Below are positions 11,259-20,647 of a DNA stretch of 64,000 nt, in pieces (the first letter of the stretch is position 1; the number at the start of each line of letters is the position of its first letter). Under the pieces are notes generated by a model. It saw nothing but the letters and a program-made list of their open reading frames with translations, made no database searches and had not been told where the DNA came from. The stretch is from Dokdonella immobilis (lineage in GTDB: Bacteria; Pseudomonadota; Gammaproteobacteria; Xanthomonadales; Rhodanobacteraceae): positions 163,132-227,131 of the forward strand of contig NZ_FOVF01000005.1 of the NCBI RefSeq assembly GCF_900115085.1, written 5' to 3'. Made by a program: the position numbers and the translations under genes.

Positions 11259-11999
11259 ATGACCCGTTTCGTCCGCAAGACCCTTATCGCCATGGCACTG
11301 ACCACGGCATTCGGCGCCGGCAATGCCCTGGCTGTCGATGCTTCGCTCAAGACCGAGAAAGACAAGGTCAGCTACATGGTCGGCGCCGACGTCGGCCGCG
11401 GCCTGACCCAGATCAAGGACGAGCTTGATCTGAAAATCGTCATGCAGGCCATGCAGGACGAATTCAACGGCGGCAAGACCCTGATGACCCAGGAAGAGGG
11501 CCAGCAGGTCCGCCAGGAGTTCATGCAGAAGCTCCAGGCCAAGCGCGTTGCCGAAGAGAAGGTGGCCGCCGAAAAGAACAAGAAGGAAGGCGATGCGTTC
11601 CTCGCCAAGAACAAGGCCAAGCCGGGCGTGAAGACGACCGCCTCGGGCCTGCAGTATGAAGTGATCAAGCAGGGCACCGGTCCGAAGCCGAAGGAAACCG
11701 ATACGGTCAAGGTCGACTACACCGGCACCAAGATCGACGGTACCAAGTTCGACAGCTCGATCGACCGCGGCCAACCGGCCACGTTCCCGCTGAACGGCGT
11801 GATCAAGGGCTGGACCGAGGGCCTGCAGCTGATGCCGGTCGGTTCCGAGTACAAGCTGGTTATTCCGGCCGAACTCGCCTACGGCGAAAATGCGCCGCCG
11901 ACGATTGGTCCGAATGCGACCCTGATCTTCGACGTCAAGCTGATCTCGATCGAAACCGGTGCCGAGAAGGCTGCGCCGGCCGCTGCCGAGAAGAAGTAA
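11259..11999 (+). CDS. FKBP-type peptidyl-prolyl isomerase (FkpA/Mip type)
   Basis: A 246-residue periplasmic prolyl isomerase and chaperone. A signal peptide (residues 1-25, ending GNALA) is followed by the helical FKBP_N dimerisation domain (about 28-120, Lys/Glu-rich) and the FKBP catalytic domain (about 128-232, with [18 protein letters not shown] and [19 protein letters not shown]). It ends in a short Ala/Lys tail. The start at 11259 has AGGAG upstream. A terminator follows directly, so it is probably monocistronic. FkpA and Mip share this architecture and I do not separate them. Confidence 0.93.
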   Translation: MTRFVRKTLIAMALTTAFGAGNALAVDASLKTEKDKVSYMVGADVGRGLTQIKDELDLKIVMQAMQDEFNGGKTLMTQEEGQQVRQEFMQKLQAKRVAEEKVAAEKNKKEGDAFLAKNKAKPGVKTTASGLQYEVIKQGTGPKPKETDTVKVDYTGTKIDGTKFDSSIDRGQPATFPLNGVIKGWTEGLQLMPVGSEYKLVIPAELAYGENAPPTIGPNATLIFDVKLISIETGAEKAAPAAAEKK

Positions 12000-12022
12000 G
12001 TCTTAGAACCGCTGCAAACCAG

Positions 12023-12056
12023 GGGCGTGCCGCAAACGGCACGCCCTTGGCGTTTC
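12023..12056 (+). terminator. Rho-independent terminator after the FKBP gene
   Basis: A perfect 10-bp stem GGGCGTGCCG / CGGCACGCCC with a CAAA loop, followed by a short T-rich stretch, begins 24 bp after the stop codon. Confidence 0.8.
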
Positions 12057-12169
12057 TGGGGGCATCCATTGCGCGCGGTCGAGCACGCAAGGGCGATCGT
12101 GGCCGGGCGGCGCAAGTGCGGAAGCTGGCGGCAATCCGAGGTCGCCAGTGAGAATCAGGAGATCATGAG

Positions 12170-13537
12170 ATGCGCGTTGCAATCTTTGGGACCGGCTACG
12201 TCGGACTGGTCACCGGAACCTGCCTGGCCGAGGTCGGCAACGATGTCATCTGCGTCGATGTCGACGCGCTGAAGGTGGCGCGCCTGGAGCGCGGCGAAAT
12301 CCCGATCTTCGAGCCCGGGCTGAGCCCGCTGGTCATCGACAACCATGCCGCCGGGCGGCTGCATTTCACCACGGACGCCGAGAGCGCCATCGCGCACGGC
12401 GAGATCATCTTCATCGCCGTTGGCACGCCGCCGGATGAGGATGGCAGCGCCGATCTGAGTCATGTGCTCGACGTGGCCCGGACCATTGGCCGCACCCTGC
12501 AGCGCCCTGCCGTGATCGTCAACAAGTCTACCGTGCCGGTCGGTACCGCCGACCGCGTCCGCGACACGATTGCCGCGGAGCTGGCCGGGCGCGGGGTCGA
12601 TGTCCAGTTCGACGTCGTGTCCAACCCGGAATTCCTCAAGGAAGGTGACGCCGTCCAGGACTGCATGCGCCCCGATCGCATCATCATCGGCAGCGACAGT
12701 GCGCGCGCGATCACGGCCCTGCGTACCCTGTACGCGCCCTTCAACCGCAATCACGATCGACTCGTGCTGATGGACGTGCGTTCTGCCGAGCTGACCAAGT
12801 ACGCGGCGAACGCCATGCTGGCGACCAAGATCAGCTTCATGAACGAGATCGCCAACATCGCCGAACGCGTCGGTGCCGATGTCGAGCAGGTCCGCCTTGG
12901 TATCGGCTCGGATCCGCGCATCGGCTATCACTTCATCTATCCGGGCGCCGGCTATGGCGGGTCCTGCTTTCCCAAGGACGTCAAGGCGCTCGAACACATC
13001 GCGCGCAGCCAGGGCTATGAGCCGCGCGTGCTGAGCGCCGTCGAAGCGACCAATGCGGCCCAGAAGGAGCGCCTGTTCGAACTGCTCGGCAGCTACTTCG
13101 AGGCGCAGCTGAAAGGCCGCACGATCGCCCTCTGGGGGCTCGCTTTCAAGCCGAATACCGACGACATGCGCGAGGCGCCGAGCCGGACCCTGCTCGAACA
13201 GTTGTGGAACGCGGGGGCACGCGTGCGCGCCTACGATCCCGAGGCCCATGACGAGGTGCGCCGTATCTACGGCATGCGCGAGGACCTGCAGTTGTGCGAT
13301 TCGCAGTACCAGGCACTGGAAGGCGCCGATGCGCTGGTCGTGGTCACGGAATGGAAGGCCTTCCGCAGTCCGGATCTGGGCAGGATCCGCGAGTTGCTGG
13401 CGACGCCGGTCATCTTTGACGGGCGCAACATCTTCGACCCGCAGGCGATCGAATCGGCCGGCCTGGCCTATTACGGCATCGGCCGCGGGCGCAGTGTCGC
13501 ACGCTTCCAGGAGCGCTCCGGTCCGATGGCGCAATAG
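12170..13537 (+). CDS. ugd: UDP-glucose 6-dehydrogenase
   Basis: Oxidises UDP-glucose to UDP-glucuronate with two NAD+, supplying precursors for exopolysaccharide, capsule or LPS. The 455-residue length is standard. The N-terminal Rossmann motif is [19 protein letters not shown]. The catalytic Cys266 lies in [12 protein letters not shown]. The C-terminal domain carries [18 protein letters not shown]. The ATG at 12170 gives the canonical [14 protein letters not shown] start. GDP-mannose dehydratase follows 142 bp downstream on the same strand, forming a nucleotide-sugar pair. Confidence 0.96.
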   Translation: MRVAIFGTGYVGLVTGTCLAEVGNDVICVDVDALKVARLERGEIPIFEPGLSPLVIDNHAAGRLHFTTDAESAIAHGEIIFIAVGTPPDEDGSADLSHVLDVARTIGRTLQRPAVIVNKSTVPVGTADRVRDTIAAELAGRGVDVQFDVVSNPEFLKEGDAVQDCMRPDRIIIGSDSARAITALRTLYAPFNRNHDRLVLMDVRSAELTKYAANAMLATKISFMNEIANIAERVGADVEQVRLGIGSDPRIGYHFIYPGAGYGGSCFPKDVKALEHIARSQGYEPRVLSAVEATNAAQKERLFELLGSYFEAQLKGRTIALWGLAFKPNTDDMREAPSRTLLEQLWNAGARVRAYDPEAHDEVRRIYGMREDLQLCDSQYQALEGADALVVVTEWKAFRSPDLGRIRELLATPVIFDGRNIFDPQAIESAGLAYYGIGRGRSVARFQERSGPMAQ

Positions 13538-13678
13538 CCGCGTTGCAGGTGCGCACGCCTTTCGCCGCGTGCGATTGTCGGCTTGCGGACTGTACCTCGA
13601 TGTCGGCCGTCGCTAACATCGTCCATTCCCGTCCGATCCGCGCGATCGGCGAATCTCCCTCCGAACGCAGATCCCACG

Positions 13679-14812
13679 ATGGAAAAGAAACGTGCTTTGG
13701 TCACCGGCATCACCGGCCAGGATGGGGCATACCTTGCCGAGCTGCTGTTGTCCAAGGGCTACGAGGTGCATGGCCTGAAGCGCCGCGCGTCCTCGTTCAA
13801 CACCGAGCGCATCGACCATCTCTATCGTGAACTCGACGAAACCGGCCCGTCGCTGACCCTGCACTATGGCGACCTGACCGATTCGACCAGCCTCATGCGC
13901 GTGGTCCAGGAGGTCGAGCCGCACGAAATCTACAACCTCGCCGCGCAGAGCCATGTCGCGGTGTCGTTCGAGGAACCCGAGTACACGGCCAACGCCGATG
14001 GCCTCGGTACCCTGCGCCTGCTCGAAGCGATGCGCATCCTCGGCATCCAGGAGCGCTGCCGCATCTACCAGGCCTCGACTTCCGAACTGTACGGGCTCGT
14101 GCGCGAGACGCCGCAACGCGAGTCGACGCCGTTCCATCCGCGCTCGCCTTATGGCGTGGCCAAACTGTACGCCTACTGGATCACCGTGAACTACCGCGAG
14201 GCTTACGGGATGTATGCCTGCAACGGCATCCTGTTCAACCACGAGTCGCCGATCCGCGGCGAAACGTTCGTCACGCGCAAGATCACGCGCGGCCTGGCCC
14301 GCGTGATCCACGGGCTGCAGCAGTGCCTCTACCTGGGCAACCTCGACGCGCGGCGCGATTGGGGCCATGCCCGCGACTACGTCGAGGCGCAATGGCTGAT
14401 CCTGCAGCAGGACAGCGCGCACGACTACGTGATCGCGACCGGCATCCAGCACTCCGTGCGCGAGTTCGTCGTGCTGGCGGCGCGCGAAATGGGCGTCGAG
14501 ATCGAATTTCGAGGGCAGGGCGCCGACGAGGTCGGCGTGGTCGCCGACATCCGCAACCCGGGTGGTCGCATCGCGCGCGGCGATATCCTGTTGCGCATCC
14601 ATCCGCAGTACTACCGACCGGCGGAAGTTGAAACCCTGCTCGGCGATCCGACCTTCGCTCGCGAGAAGCTGGGCTGGATACCGAAGACGAGCTTCGCCGA
14701 ACTGGTTCACGAAATGGCGACGGCCGATCACGCCCTGGCCGCCGGCGAAGCCGCGGGAACACTGGGTGCCCGCCATGGCCGCCACCTGATAGAGAGTCTG
14801 CCAAAACCATGA
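13679..14812 (+). CDS. gmd: GDP-mannose 4,6-dehydratase
   Basis: Converts GDP-mannose to GDP-4-keto-6-deoxymannose, the entry to GDP-fucose, rhamnose and related surface sugars. The product is 377 residues. It has the extended SDR motif [17 protein letters not shown] near the N-terminus, the Ser/Thr-rich STSELYG block, and catalytic YGVAK with [16 protein letters not shown] downstream. The start at 13679 gives [10 protein letters not shown]; an in-frame start at 13583 would add an unrelated Arg/Pro-rich stretch. The stop overlaps the slyX start as ATGA. Confidence 0.95.
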   Translation: MEKKRALVTGITGQDGAYLAELLLSKGYEVHGLKRRASSFNTERIDHLYRELDETGPSLTLHYGDLTDSTSLMRVVQEVEPHEIYNLAAQSHVAVSFEEPEYTANADGLGTLRLLEAMRILGIQERCRIYQASTSELYGLVRETPQRESTPFHPRSPYGVAKLYAYWITVNYREAYGMYACNGILFNHESPIRGETFVTRKITRGLARVIHGLQQCLYLGNLDARRDWGHARDYVEAQWLILQQDSAHDYVIATGIQHSVREFVVLAAREMGVEIEFRGQGADEVGVVADIRNPGGRIARGDILLRIHPQYYRPAEVETLLGDPTFAREKLGWIPKTSFAELVHEMATADHALAAGEAAGTLGARHGRHLIESLPKP

Positions 14813-15021
14813 ATTCGCTCGAGGAGCGCCTGACCGAGCTCGAAGTGCGGCTCGCCTTCATCGATGACGCGGTGGCCGCACTGAATGCGGCCGTGGCCAT
14901 GCAGGACCAGTCGATGCTCGGCATGCGCGACGCGATCGACCGCCTGCGCAGCGACCTGCTTGGGCTGCGCTCGACGCTCGGCAACGACGTCAGCAACGAG
15001 CCGCCTCCCCCTCACTACTGA
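14809..15021 (+). CDS. slyX: SlyX family protein
   Basis: A 70-residue coiled-coil protein of unknown biochemical role. Recognisable features are the N-terminal [19 protein letters not shown] heptads and the C-terminal PPPPHY tail typical of SlyX. It starts inside the gmd stop codon, so translation is probably coupled, and the DUF2058 gene follows 16 bp later. Confidence 0.88.
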   Translation: MNSLEERLTELEVRLAFIDDAVAALNAAVAMQDQSMLGMRDAIDRLRSDLLGLRSTLGNDVSNEPPPPHY

Positions 15022-15037
15022 GTCCCAGCCTACCGAC

Positions 15038-15607
15038 ATGGCCGATTCACTCCGAGATCTACTGCTGAAAAGCGGACTGGTACAGAAGCTCAAGGCGGAA
15101 GCACGCGAGGTGCGCCCGGTCGAGCGCCCGCAGTGGCCGGCCAAGGCCAAGCCGCGTCCGGATCGCAAGCGCGTTCCGAACAAGGGCGCAGAGACGCGCA
15201 GCCAGGAGGAAATCGATCTCGCCCGCGCCTATGGTCTTCGCGAGCGTGCGGAACGCGAACAGCGCGAGCGGGAAAAGAGGGAGGCGGAGCGGCGCGCGAA
15301 GGAAAAGGCCGAGCGCAAGCAGAAGCTGGCCGCGCTGTTCGACGGCAAGGCCCTCAACAAGGAGGACGCCGAGATCGCCCGGCACTTCCCGCACGGCGAA
15401 AAGATCCGTCGCGTCTACTGTACGGCCGAGCAACTGGTCGAGGTCAATGCCGGCAGGATTGCCGTCGTGCAGTATCGCGGTCGCTATCTCTTGGTGGATC
15501 GGGAGGTCGCCGAACAGGCCCGCGCCATCAGTTCGGAATCGCTGGTGCTGCTGTGCGATCCGGATGCTCCGGCGGACGACGACATCCCGGACGATTTGAT
15601 CTGGTAG
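15038..15607 (+). CDS. DUF2058 (YaiL-like) nucleoprotein/polynucleotide-associated protein
   Basis: A 189-residue protein of the DUF2058 family, whose function is unknown. The N-terminal MADSLRDLLLKSGLV and a basic Lys/Arg-rich coiled region (about 20-100) are typical. The C-terminal domain contains HFPHGEKIRRVYCTAEQLVEVNAG-like sequence and ends DDIPDDLIW. The ATG at 15038 was chosen because it begins the conserved MADSLRDLLLK; upstream frame extension overlaps slyX. It probably belongs to the gmd-slyX transcript. Confidence 0.88.
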   Translation: MADSLRDLLLKSGLVQKLKAEAREVRPVERPQWPAKAKPRPDRKRVPNKGAETRSQEEIDLARAYGLRERAEREQREREKREAERRAKEKAERKQKLAALFDGKALNKEDAEIARHFPHGEKIRRVYCTAEQLVEVNAGRIAVVQYRGRYLLVDREVAEQARAISSESLVLLCDPDAPADDDIPDDLIW

Positions 15608-15822
15608 TGACGGGACAATGGGAGAAGTGGTCGCTCCATTCCAGCAGTGGCTCGAACTCGGAACCGGCGAATCGATCCTGTCGACCGTGATGCGGGCAGG
15701 TGGAGCCACAGACCCGAGTTTTTCGCGGTAAGATTTTCGGGGCTGCCAATGGGTACCCCGTGACCCAGCGAGTTCGTCGAACACGCGCGGCGGCTTGCCG
15801 AACGACAGGAGATGATCGATCC

Positions 15823-16953
15823 ATGGACCGCCGCTCAATCCGACCCCCACGCTTGAGCATGATCCTATTCCTGGCCGCCACAGCGATCGTGTGTGCCATG
15901 GAACCTGCATTCCCGGCGTCGTCGAACTGGCATCCTGTCGCCAGCATGCAAGTCCAGCGCAGCCATCACACGGCCACGCTGCTGTTGTCAGGAAAGGTGC
16001 TCGTCGTCAGTCATTACGAAGGGGAGGTGTATGACCCCTCGTCGAATACGTGGGCCGTCGCGTCGGGCCTTTCGGTTCCCCGCTTCGATCACACGGCAAC
16101 GCGTCTTGCTTCCGGCAAGGTCTTGATTGCCGGAGGCTACGCCACGACCGTCGGGTTCTTGAAGAGCGCAGTGATTTTCGACCCGGCCGACAACTCGTGG
16201 AGCGACGCCGCGGACATGTCGAATGCGCGGACCGATTTTTCGTCGGTGTTGCTGCCTTCCGGCAAAGTACTCGTCGTGGGCGGGCGTAATGGCGCCGGCT
16301 ATGTTGCCGAGGCTGAGATCTACGATCCAGCGCTTGATACCTGGAGCCCGGCGGGGAGCCTTGCGCACGAAAGGGTATACGCGACGGCGACGCTTACCGG
16401 CACGGGTCAAGTGATGGTGACCGGCGGCGCCCATTTCACGATCCACCTCGCGAGTACAGAACTCTACGACCCGAGCAGTGGACTCTGGACCGAAGTAGGG
16501 GATCTGCATACCGGCCGCTACTGGCAGACCGCAACCCTGATGCCATCCGGATCCATCCTGGTCAGCGGCGGTCAGATCGACACGCCGGAGTATTCAACGA
16601 GCACCGAGATCTTCGACGCCGGCACCGGAACCTGGAGCCCGGGATCCAGCATGGCCTACGGGCGTGGAATCCACGCAGCCAGTGTGCTCGATAACGGGAA
16701 GGTGCTCGTTTCCGGCGGATACTCCTGGAACGGACAGGATGTGGTTGCCGCGACGGAACTCTACGATGAAGTCCGCAACGAGTGGAGCCATGCGGGCATG
16801 TTGGCGGCTGGGCGCGTTTTCCATACCTCCACGGTGCTCGACTCGGGCGATGTCCTCGTCGTCGGTGGGATCGGGCCGTCCGGATCTCCGCTGGAAACCG
16901 CCGAACTGTACGACTGGGATGGTGAAGCCATCTTCAGCGGCGGATTCGATTGA
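15823..16953 (+). CDS. Secreted kelch-repeat protein with C-terminal IFSGGFD tag
   Basis: A 376-residue protein with an N-terminal signal (about residues 13-36, ending FPASS). Six or so kelch/galactose-oxidase blades follow, each with a GKVLVxGG strand and an xELYDPxxxTW turn, predicting a beta-propeller. The C-terminus is Ala-Ile-Phe-Ser-Gly-Gly-Phe-Asp; similar short IFxxGF(E/D) tails occur on secreted proteins of related bacteria as I recall them. The start at 15823 has AGGAG eleven bases upstream. It is the last chromosomal gene before the integrated element. No catalytic residues are recognised. Confidence 0.8.
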   Translation: MDRRSIRPPRLSMILFLAATAIVCAMEPAFPASSNWHPVASMQVQRSHHTATLLLSGKVLVVSHYEGEVYDPSSNTWAVASGLSVPRFDHTATRLASGKVLIAGGYATTVGFLKSAVIFDPADNSWSDAADMSNARTDFSSVLLPSGKVLVVGGRNGAGYVAEAEIYDPALDTWSPAGSLAHERVYATATLTGTGQVMVTGGAHFTIHLASTELYDPSSGLWTEVGDLHTGRYWQTATLMPSGSILVSGGQIDTPEYSTSTEIFDAGTGTWSPGSSMAYGRGIHAASVLDNGKVLVSGGYSWNGQDVVAATELYDEVRNEWSHAGMLAAGRVFHTSTVLDSGDVLVVGGIGPSGSPLETAELYDWDGEAIFSGGFD

Positions 16954-17062
16954 GTCGACCGAATTGCGGGAGTTGTGTGCGGCACCAGGCGTGCATGCAA
17001 GTGAACGGCATTCGCGACGGGAAGGCATTCGTCTACGAAGCCCGAGGCTCGGAAGCCCCGCT

Positions 17063-17080
17063 TCAGAAATCCATGAAGTA
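17063..17080. repeat. attL: 18-bp direct repeat
   Basis: TCAGAAATCCATGAAGTA, identical to 22730-22747. Read on the minus strand it is a displaced copy of the last codons and stop of the phaB-type gene at the other end of the element. Confidence 0.9.
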
Positions 17081-17252
17081 TCTGACTTGCGGTCTGATCA
17101 GATCTAGCCAAAGCCAGCGAATCGAACTTTGCCCCCTGATATAGCCGGGTTTCCAGCCTAGTTTCGTCTATTGCTGTCCAATGCAATCAGGCGGACAATG
17201 GGTAGCCAGAAGGGTAGTCAAGTCGATCAGCTACCCATTTTGGTGGCGACCG

Positions 17253-18482
17253 ATGGCGAAGCGGCAAACCAAGATCCTTTCTGATCCCCAGATTCGCGCG
17301 TGGGTCGCTGATGGTGATCCGGTGGCAAAGAGCGATGGCGACGGGCTGACGTTCACCTTGTCCGCCGCAGGTCTTGCGGTCTGGGTGCTCCGCTACCGGA
17401 TTGGCGGACGCCGTCGGGAATTGACCCTTGGGCGATACCCGGACTTGACCCTGAAAGCGGCGCGCGCCCGCGCTGCGGTGGAACGCATTAAGGTTTCGGA
17501 TGGCGTAGACGTTGCTGCTGAGAAGCGGAGGGCGAAACACGCCAGCGTGGAAGCATGGACAGTCCGCCAACTGATCCAAGACTACGAATCCAAGAATCTG
17601 GCGAATGCTGCGACGTCCACGCGGAAACTCTACAGGGGCTATATCGCCAATTGGGTAGCGCCAAGACTCGGGGCCATGTTGGTTCGTGACGTTGCGCCCG
17701 CTGATGTCGTTGTAGTGCTTCGGGAATCCTCCACACGAGGGGCGGGAGCCATGCGCACGACCCATGCAGCTACGCGCGCATTGTTCGAGCACGCACGTGG
17801 GCAGGCGATTCGCATTGACAATCCGGCGGCAAACATCAATCGCGACACAATCGCGCCAGCGCCACCGCGAAGAAAGGGACTGTCGTTTGAAGGTGAGAGT
17901 TTGGCCGCGTTCGTCCGGGCTATCCCTGATGACGTGAAGGGCTGGGCATTGCGCCTGCACCTGATGACCGGTGTCCGACCGGGCGAGCTATGCGGAGCCG
18001 CATGGCGCGAGTTTGACGAAACCGCGGGGACATGGACGCTTCCGGCAGAGCGCACCAAGACCGGCAGCGAATACACGATCAGCCTGCCCGCTCAGGCTTG
18101 GGAATTGTTGCGAAGGATTCGGGACAATACGCAACAATCGGCGTTTGTGTTTCCGGCCGCGCGCGGTAGTGATCGCCCAATTCCCTATCAGACCTATCGG
18201 GCATGGCTCTGGCGCGTTATGGATGCGCTCGAAATACCACGCAAGACATTCAAGCCGCATGACCTGCGCCGAACAATGCGCGGCGGCCTTGCCTTACTTG
18301 GCGTGCGTTTTGAGGTTGCAGAACGCGCGATCAATCACAAGCTGCCCGGTATGGCTGAAATATACGATCGCAACGACTATGCGAAGGAGAGGAAAGCCGC
18401 GCTGGCGCAATGGGCGGACTATCTGGACTCTCTGCGAACGAGGGCGAATGTGGTGCCAATCAAGAAAGAGGCGGCAAGCTAG
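17253..18482 (+). CDS. int: Tyrosine recombinase / integrase (DUF4102 type)
   Basis: A 409-residue site-specific recombinase that would integrate and excise the element. An N-terminal DUF4102-like arm-binding domain (about 1-95, with LGRYPDLTLKAARARA) precedes a core-binding domain (about 105-195) and the catalytic domain. Catalytic residues are visible: Arg242 in TGVRPGELCGA, His336 and Arg339 in HDLRRT, and Tyr371 in AEIYDRNDY. ATG 17253 gives MAKRQTKILSD, a usual integrase start, although the ribosome-binding site is weak. It lies 170 bp inside attL, the usual position. Confidence 0.94.
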   Translation: MAKRQTKILSDPQIRAWVADGDPVAKSDGDGLTFTLSAAGLAVWVLRYRIGGRRRELTLGRYPDLTLKAARARAAVERIKVSDGVDVAAEKRRAKHASVEAWTVRQLIQDYESKNLANAATSTRKLYRGYIANWVAPRLGAMLVRDVAPADVVVVLRESSTRGAGAMRTTHAATRALFEHARGQAIRIDNPAANINRDTIAPAPPRRKGLSFEGESLAAFVRAIPDDVKGWALRLHLMTGVRPGELCGAAWREFDETAGTWTLPAERTKTGSEYTISLPAQAWELLRRIRDNTQQSAFVFPAARGSDRPIPYQTYRAWLWRVMDALEIPRKTFKPHDLRRTMRGGLALLGVRFEVAERAINHKLPGMAEIYDRNDYAKERKAALAQWADYLDSLRTRANVVPIKKEAAS

Positions 18483-18681
18483 ACGGGATCAAAGCGGGTT
18501 GGACTTGATTGTTCACAAGTGCGCCCTTAGACTATGTTTCGAGCGCCCCCCTTGAAAGAGGCATGGGCGCGCGCATCGGAAACCATGCGATGCGGTCCGA
18601 CGTTCACGTTCTACCCTGCGAAAGCGGCAAGGGAACCATAGGCGTCCTAGCTCAGGGCTGCAAAGCATCAAGCGACGAAGC

Positions 18682-18754
18682 GCAACGGAGCGGATATTTG
18701 ATCCGCATTTGTTGCCACGGCTCGCTTGATGTATTTCCCAAATACCAGCGAGCC
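18682..18754. promoter_or_regulatory. Two stem-loops just upstream of the AlpA-like gene
   Basis: First structure, 18682-18715: GCAAC/GTTGC outside GCGGAT/ATCCGC. Second, 18719-18754: GGCTCGCT/AGCGAGCC (8 bp) outside TATTT/AAATA with a CCC loop. The second ends 17 bp before the AlpA ATG. They sit in the 289-bp gap after int, which otherwise holds no gene. Operator, replication or leader-RNA roles are all possible. Confidence 0.6.
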
Positions 18755-18771
18755 ATGTCGGAGTTCCCGCC

Positions 18772-19002
18772 ATGGATTCGAGTGTTCCTGAGTATGGCTT
18801 TCTGCGGCTAAAGCAGATTATCGGCAACGCCGATGCACGCATTGACCCAATCATTCCAGTTTCTGCCGCTACATGGTGGGCTGGCTGTGCCAGTGGTAGA
18901 TATCCCAAGCCGATAAAACATGGTGGCATCACACTTTGGCGTGCGTCTGACATTCGAGACTTGTGCGATCGAATTGCCAGCAACAAAGGGGCGCAGCTAT
19001 GA
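18772..19002 (+). CDS. AlpA-like DNA-binding regulator / excisionase
   Basis: A 76-residue winged-helix MerR-like protein of the phage AlpA family. Sequence features are the N-terminal FLRLKQIIG, PVSAATWWAGCASGRYPKP (helix-turn-helix and wing), and ITLWRASDIRDLCDRI. Family members activate integrase or excision genes, or act as directionality factors. The start is supported by GGAG upstream. It follows int and overlaps the next gene by ATGA, forming the first gene of the replication operon. Confidence 0.85.
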   Translation: MDSSVPEYGFLRLKQIIGNADARIDPIIPVSAATWWAGCASGRYPKPIKHGGITLWRASDIRDLCDRIASNKGAQL

Positions 19003-19640
19003 GCGTCCAAAAGCAAGAACGAAGCCCGGCGGCAACCGGGCTTCGAGGTGGCACGAGCAGCAATTTACACGTTCAGAATGCCAGCCCCGACGCTCTGTTG
19101 CAACGCCTGGACCGCGTGCAACAGTCCAGCGAAACCCATTGGCGCTCTGCGTGTCCGTCATGTGGCGGGCAGTCTCGGAAACTGAGCATTACGTTTCGCG
19201 ATGGCAAGGTTCTAGTCCACTGCTTTTCCTGCCACGACGCCGAGGGCGTGCTAGCCGCTGTCGGGTTGTCGTGGTCCGACCTGATGCCACCGAGGGCATG
19301 GCCCCAGAGCGCGGAAGAGCGGAGGGCCGCACGCCGAGCCGTTCGCGAGCACGCATGGTCCTGCGCCATTGAGATTGTCTGCGTCGAGGCAGTCATTGTG
19401 CATTTGGTGGCCCTGCAGATTGCAGCCGGCGAACCGCTGAGTGTCGAGGATTCCGACCGTTTTGCGCTGGCGTGTTCTCGGATTGACGCGGCTGCTCTGA
19501 TCCTTTCGGGCCGGGACACATGGAAGCCGGACTACTGCTTCAAACCGGATCGCCTGATTGAAATCAAGCGTGGAGCCGTGGCCGCTATCCGGCGCCAATT
19601 GGAAGGCGCAGAGCATGAGCTTGCGGAGGTGTCCGCATGA
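18999..19640 (+). CDS. CHC2-type zinc-ribbon (primase-like) protein
   Basis: A 213-residue protein with a zinc-ribbon near the N-terminus: CPSC (52-55) and CFSC (75-78) with His74, the arrangement seen in primase CHC2 domains. No TOPRIM or archaeal primase domain is visible after it. The remaining 130 residues are helical and charged. It may therefore be a primase-derived DNA-recognition protein rather than a full primase. It overlaps alpA by ATGA at its start and the RepA-like gene by ATGA at its end, so the three are likely made together for element replication. Confidence 0.7.
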   Translation: MSVQKQERSPAATGLRGGTSSNLHVQNASPDALLQRLDRVQQSSETHWRSACPSCGGQSRKLSITFRDGKVLVHCFSCHDAEGVLAAVGLSWSDLMPPRAWPQSAEERRAARRAVREHAWSCAIEIVCVEAVIVHLVALQIAAGEPLSVEDSDRFALACSRIDAAALILSGRDTWKPDYCFKPDRLIEIKRGAVAAIRRQLEGAEHELAEVSA

Positions 19641-20647
19641 GTAGGCTGGAACAACGCGCATTTGAGGCAACGGAGCAGCCATCCAAGCGGGAGGGGCGCC
19701 CCGTTGTCGCAGTCGGAGCACATGACCTGCTAGCGGCTGACTTTCCCCCGCGTGACATGCTGTTGTCGCCGTGGCTGCTGTCGCAATCGCTGGCGATGAT
19801 TCACGCATGGCGCGGCATCGGGAAAACGCACCTGGCCATGCTCATCGCGTACGCACTCGGAAGTGGCGGACAGTGCCTTTCGTGGTCCGCACCCGCGCCC
19901 GTTCCGACCCTGTATATCGACGGAGAAATGCCCGGCGCTGCACTCCGCGACCGACTGGCCCGGATCGTCGAAATATCGGAAGAGGAACCGCCGGAGGGAT
20001 TCTTGCGGTTTGTGACCCCGGACCTACAGCCGGACGGCATCATGCCGGACCTTTCGACCTATGAAGGGCAGAACGCCATCGAGCGGGTACTAGGTGACGC
20101 GAAAGTGATCGTGGTCGACAACCTGTCTTGCTTGGCGCGCACCGGAAAGGAAAACGAGGGTGATAGCTGGCAGCCGGTTGCGGAATGGGCGCTGCGGATG
20201 AGGGCGACGGGTAGAACCGTGATCTTCATCCATCACAGCGGTAAGGGTGGAACGCAACGCGGCACGAGCAAGCGTGAAGACCTGCTAGACGTCGTCATGC
20301 TCTTGAAGCGGCCCGCCGACTACAACCCCACGCAAGGGGCACGGTTCGAGATTCACTTCGAGAAGGCCCGGAGCCTGTACGGGCAAGAAGTGAAGCCTAT
20401 CGAGGCCACGCTTGAGACTCTGCCGAACGGAAGGCAGACATGGGCCATGCATGAGGTGTCCGACGTCGCGGACGCCGCCATGATTGAGCTGGCAGAGCTT
20501 GGATTGCCGCACGCTGAAATTGCCCGCGAGCTTGGCTGTCACCGTTCCACGGTACTACGGGCATTGCGCAAGGCAGAACAAGAGGGTCGGTTCTCGCCGA
20601 AGAAGAAGCCCAAGCGGAAGGAGCGAGACCGCTATGGCGACGACTGA
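19637..20647 (+). CDS. RepA-like AAA ATPase (replicative helicase family) with C-terminal HTH
   Basis: A 336-residue P-loop ATPase of the RepA/AAA_25 group, hexameric helicases known from RSF1010-type plasmids. Walker A is AWRGIGKTHLA (about 57-67). Walker B is KVIVVDNLS near residue 155, and an FIHHSGKGG sensor-like motif and GTSKREDLLDVVM block follow. The C-terminus adds a helix-turn-helix (HAEIARELGCHRSTVLRAL) and a Lys-rich tail, which may bind the iteron cluster encoded just downstream. The ATGA overlap with the zinc-ribbon gene supports a joint replication role. Confidence 0.82.
   Translation: MSRLEQRAFEATEQPSKREGRPVVAVGAHDLLAADFPPRDMLLSPWLLSQSLAMIHAWRGIGKTHLAMLIAYALGSGGQCLSWSAPAPVPTLYIDGEMPGAALRDRLARIVEISEEEPPEGFLRFVTPDLQPDGIMPDLSTYEGQNAIERVLGDAKVIVVDNLSCLARTGKENEGDSWQPVAEWALRMRATGRTVIFIHHSGKGGTQRGTSKREDLLDVVMLLKRPADYNPTQGARFEIHFEKARSLYGQEVKPIEATLETLPNGRQTWAMHEVSDVADAAMIELAELGLPHAEIARELGCHRSTVLRALRKAEQEGRFSPKKKPKRKERDRYGDD

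Noticed and set aside
12060..12169. A possible small gene or riboswitch before ugd
   Set aside because: No start with ribosome-binding site and no conserved structure could be recognised.
17181..17252. A longer integrase N-terminus starting at 17181
   Set aside because: The added residues (MQSGGQWVARR...) are unlike integrase starts and overlap palindromic att-proximal DNA; MAKRQTK at 17253 fits the family.
20484..20633. An upstream start for the Cys-rich element gene at 20484
   Set aside because: It would lie deep inside the RepA-like gene, whereas ATG 20634 has a good AAGGAG site.
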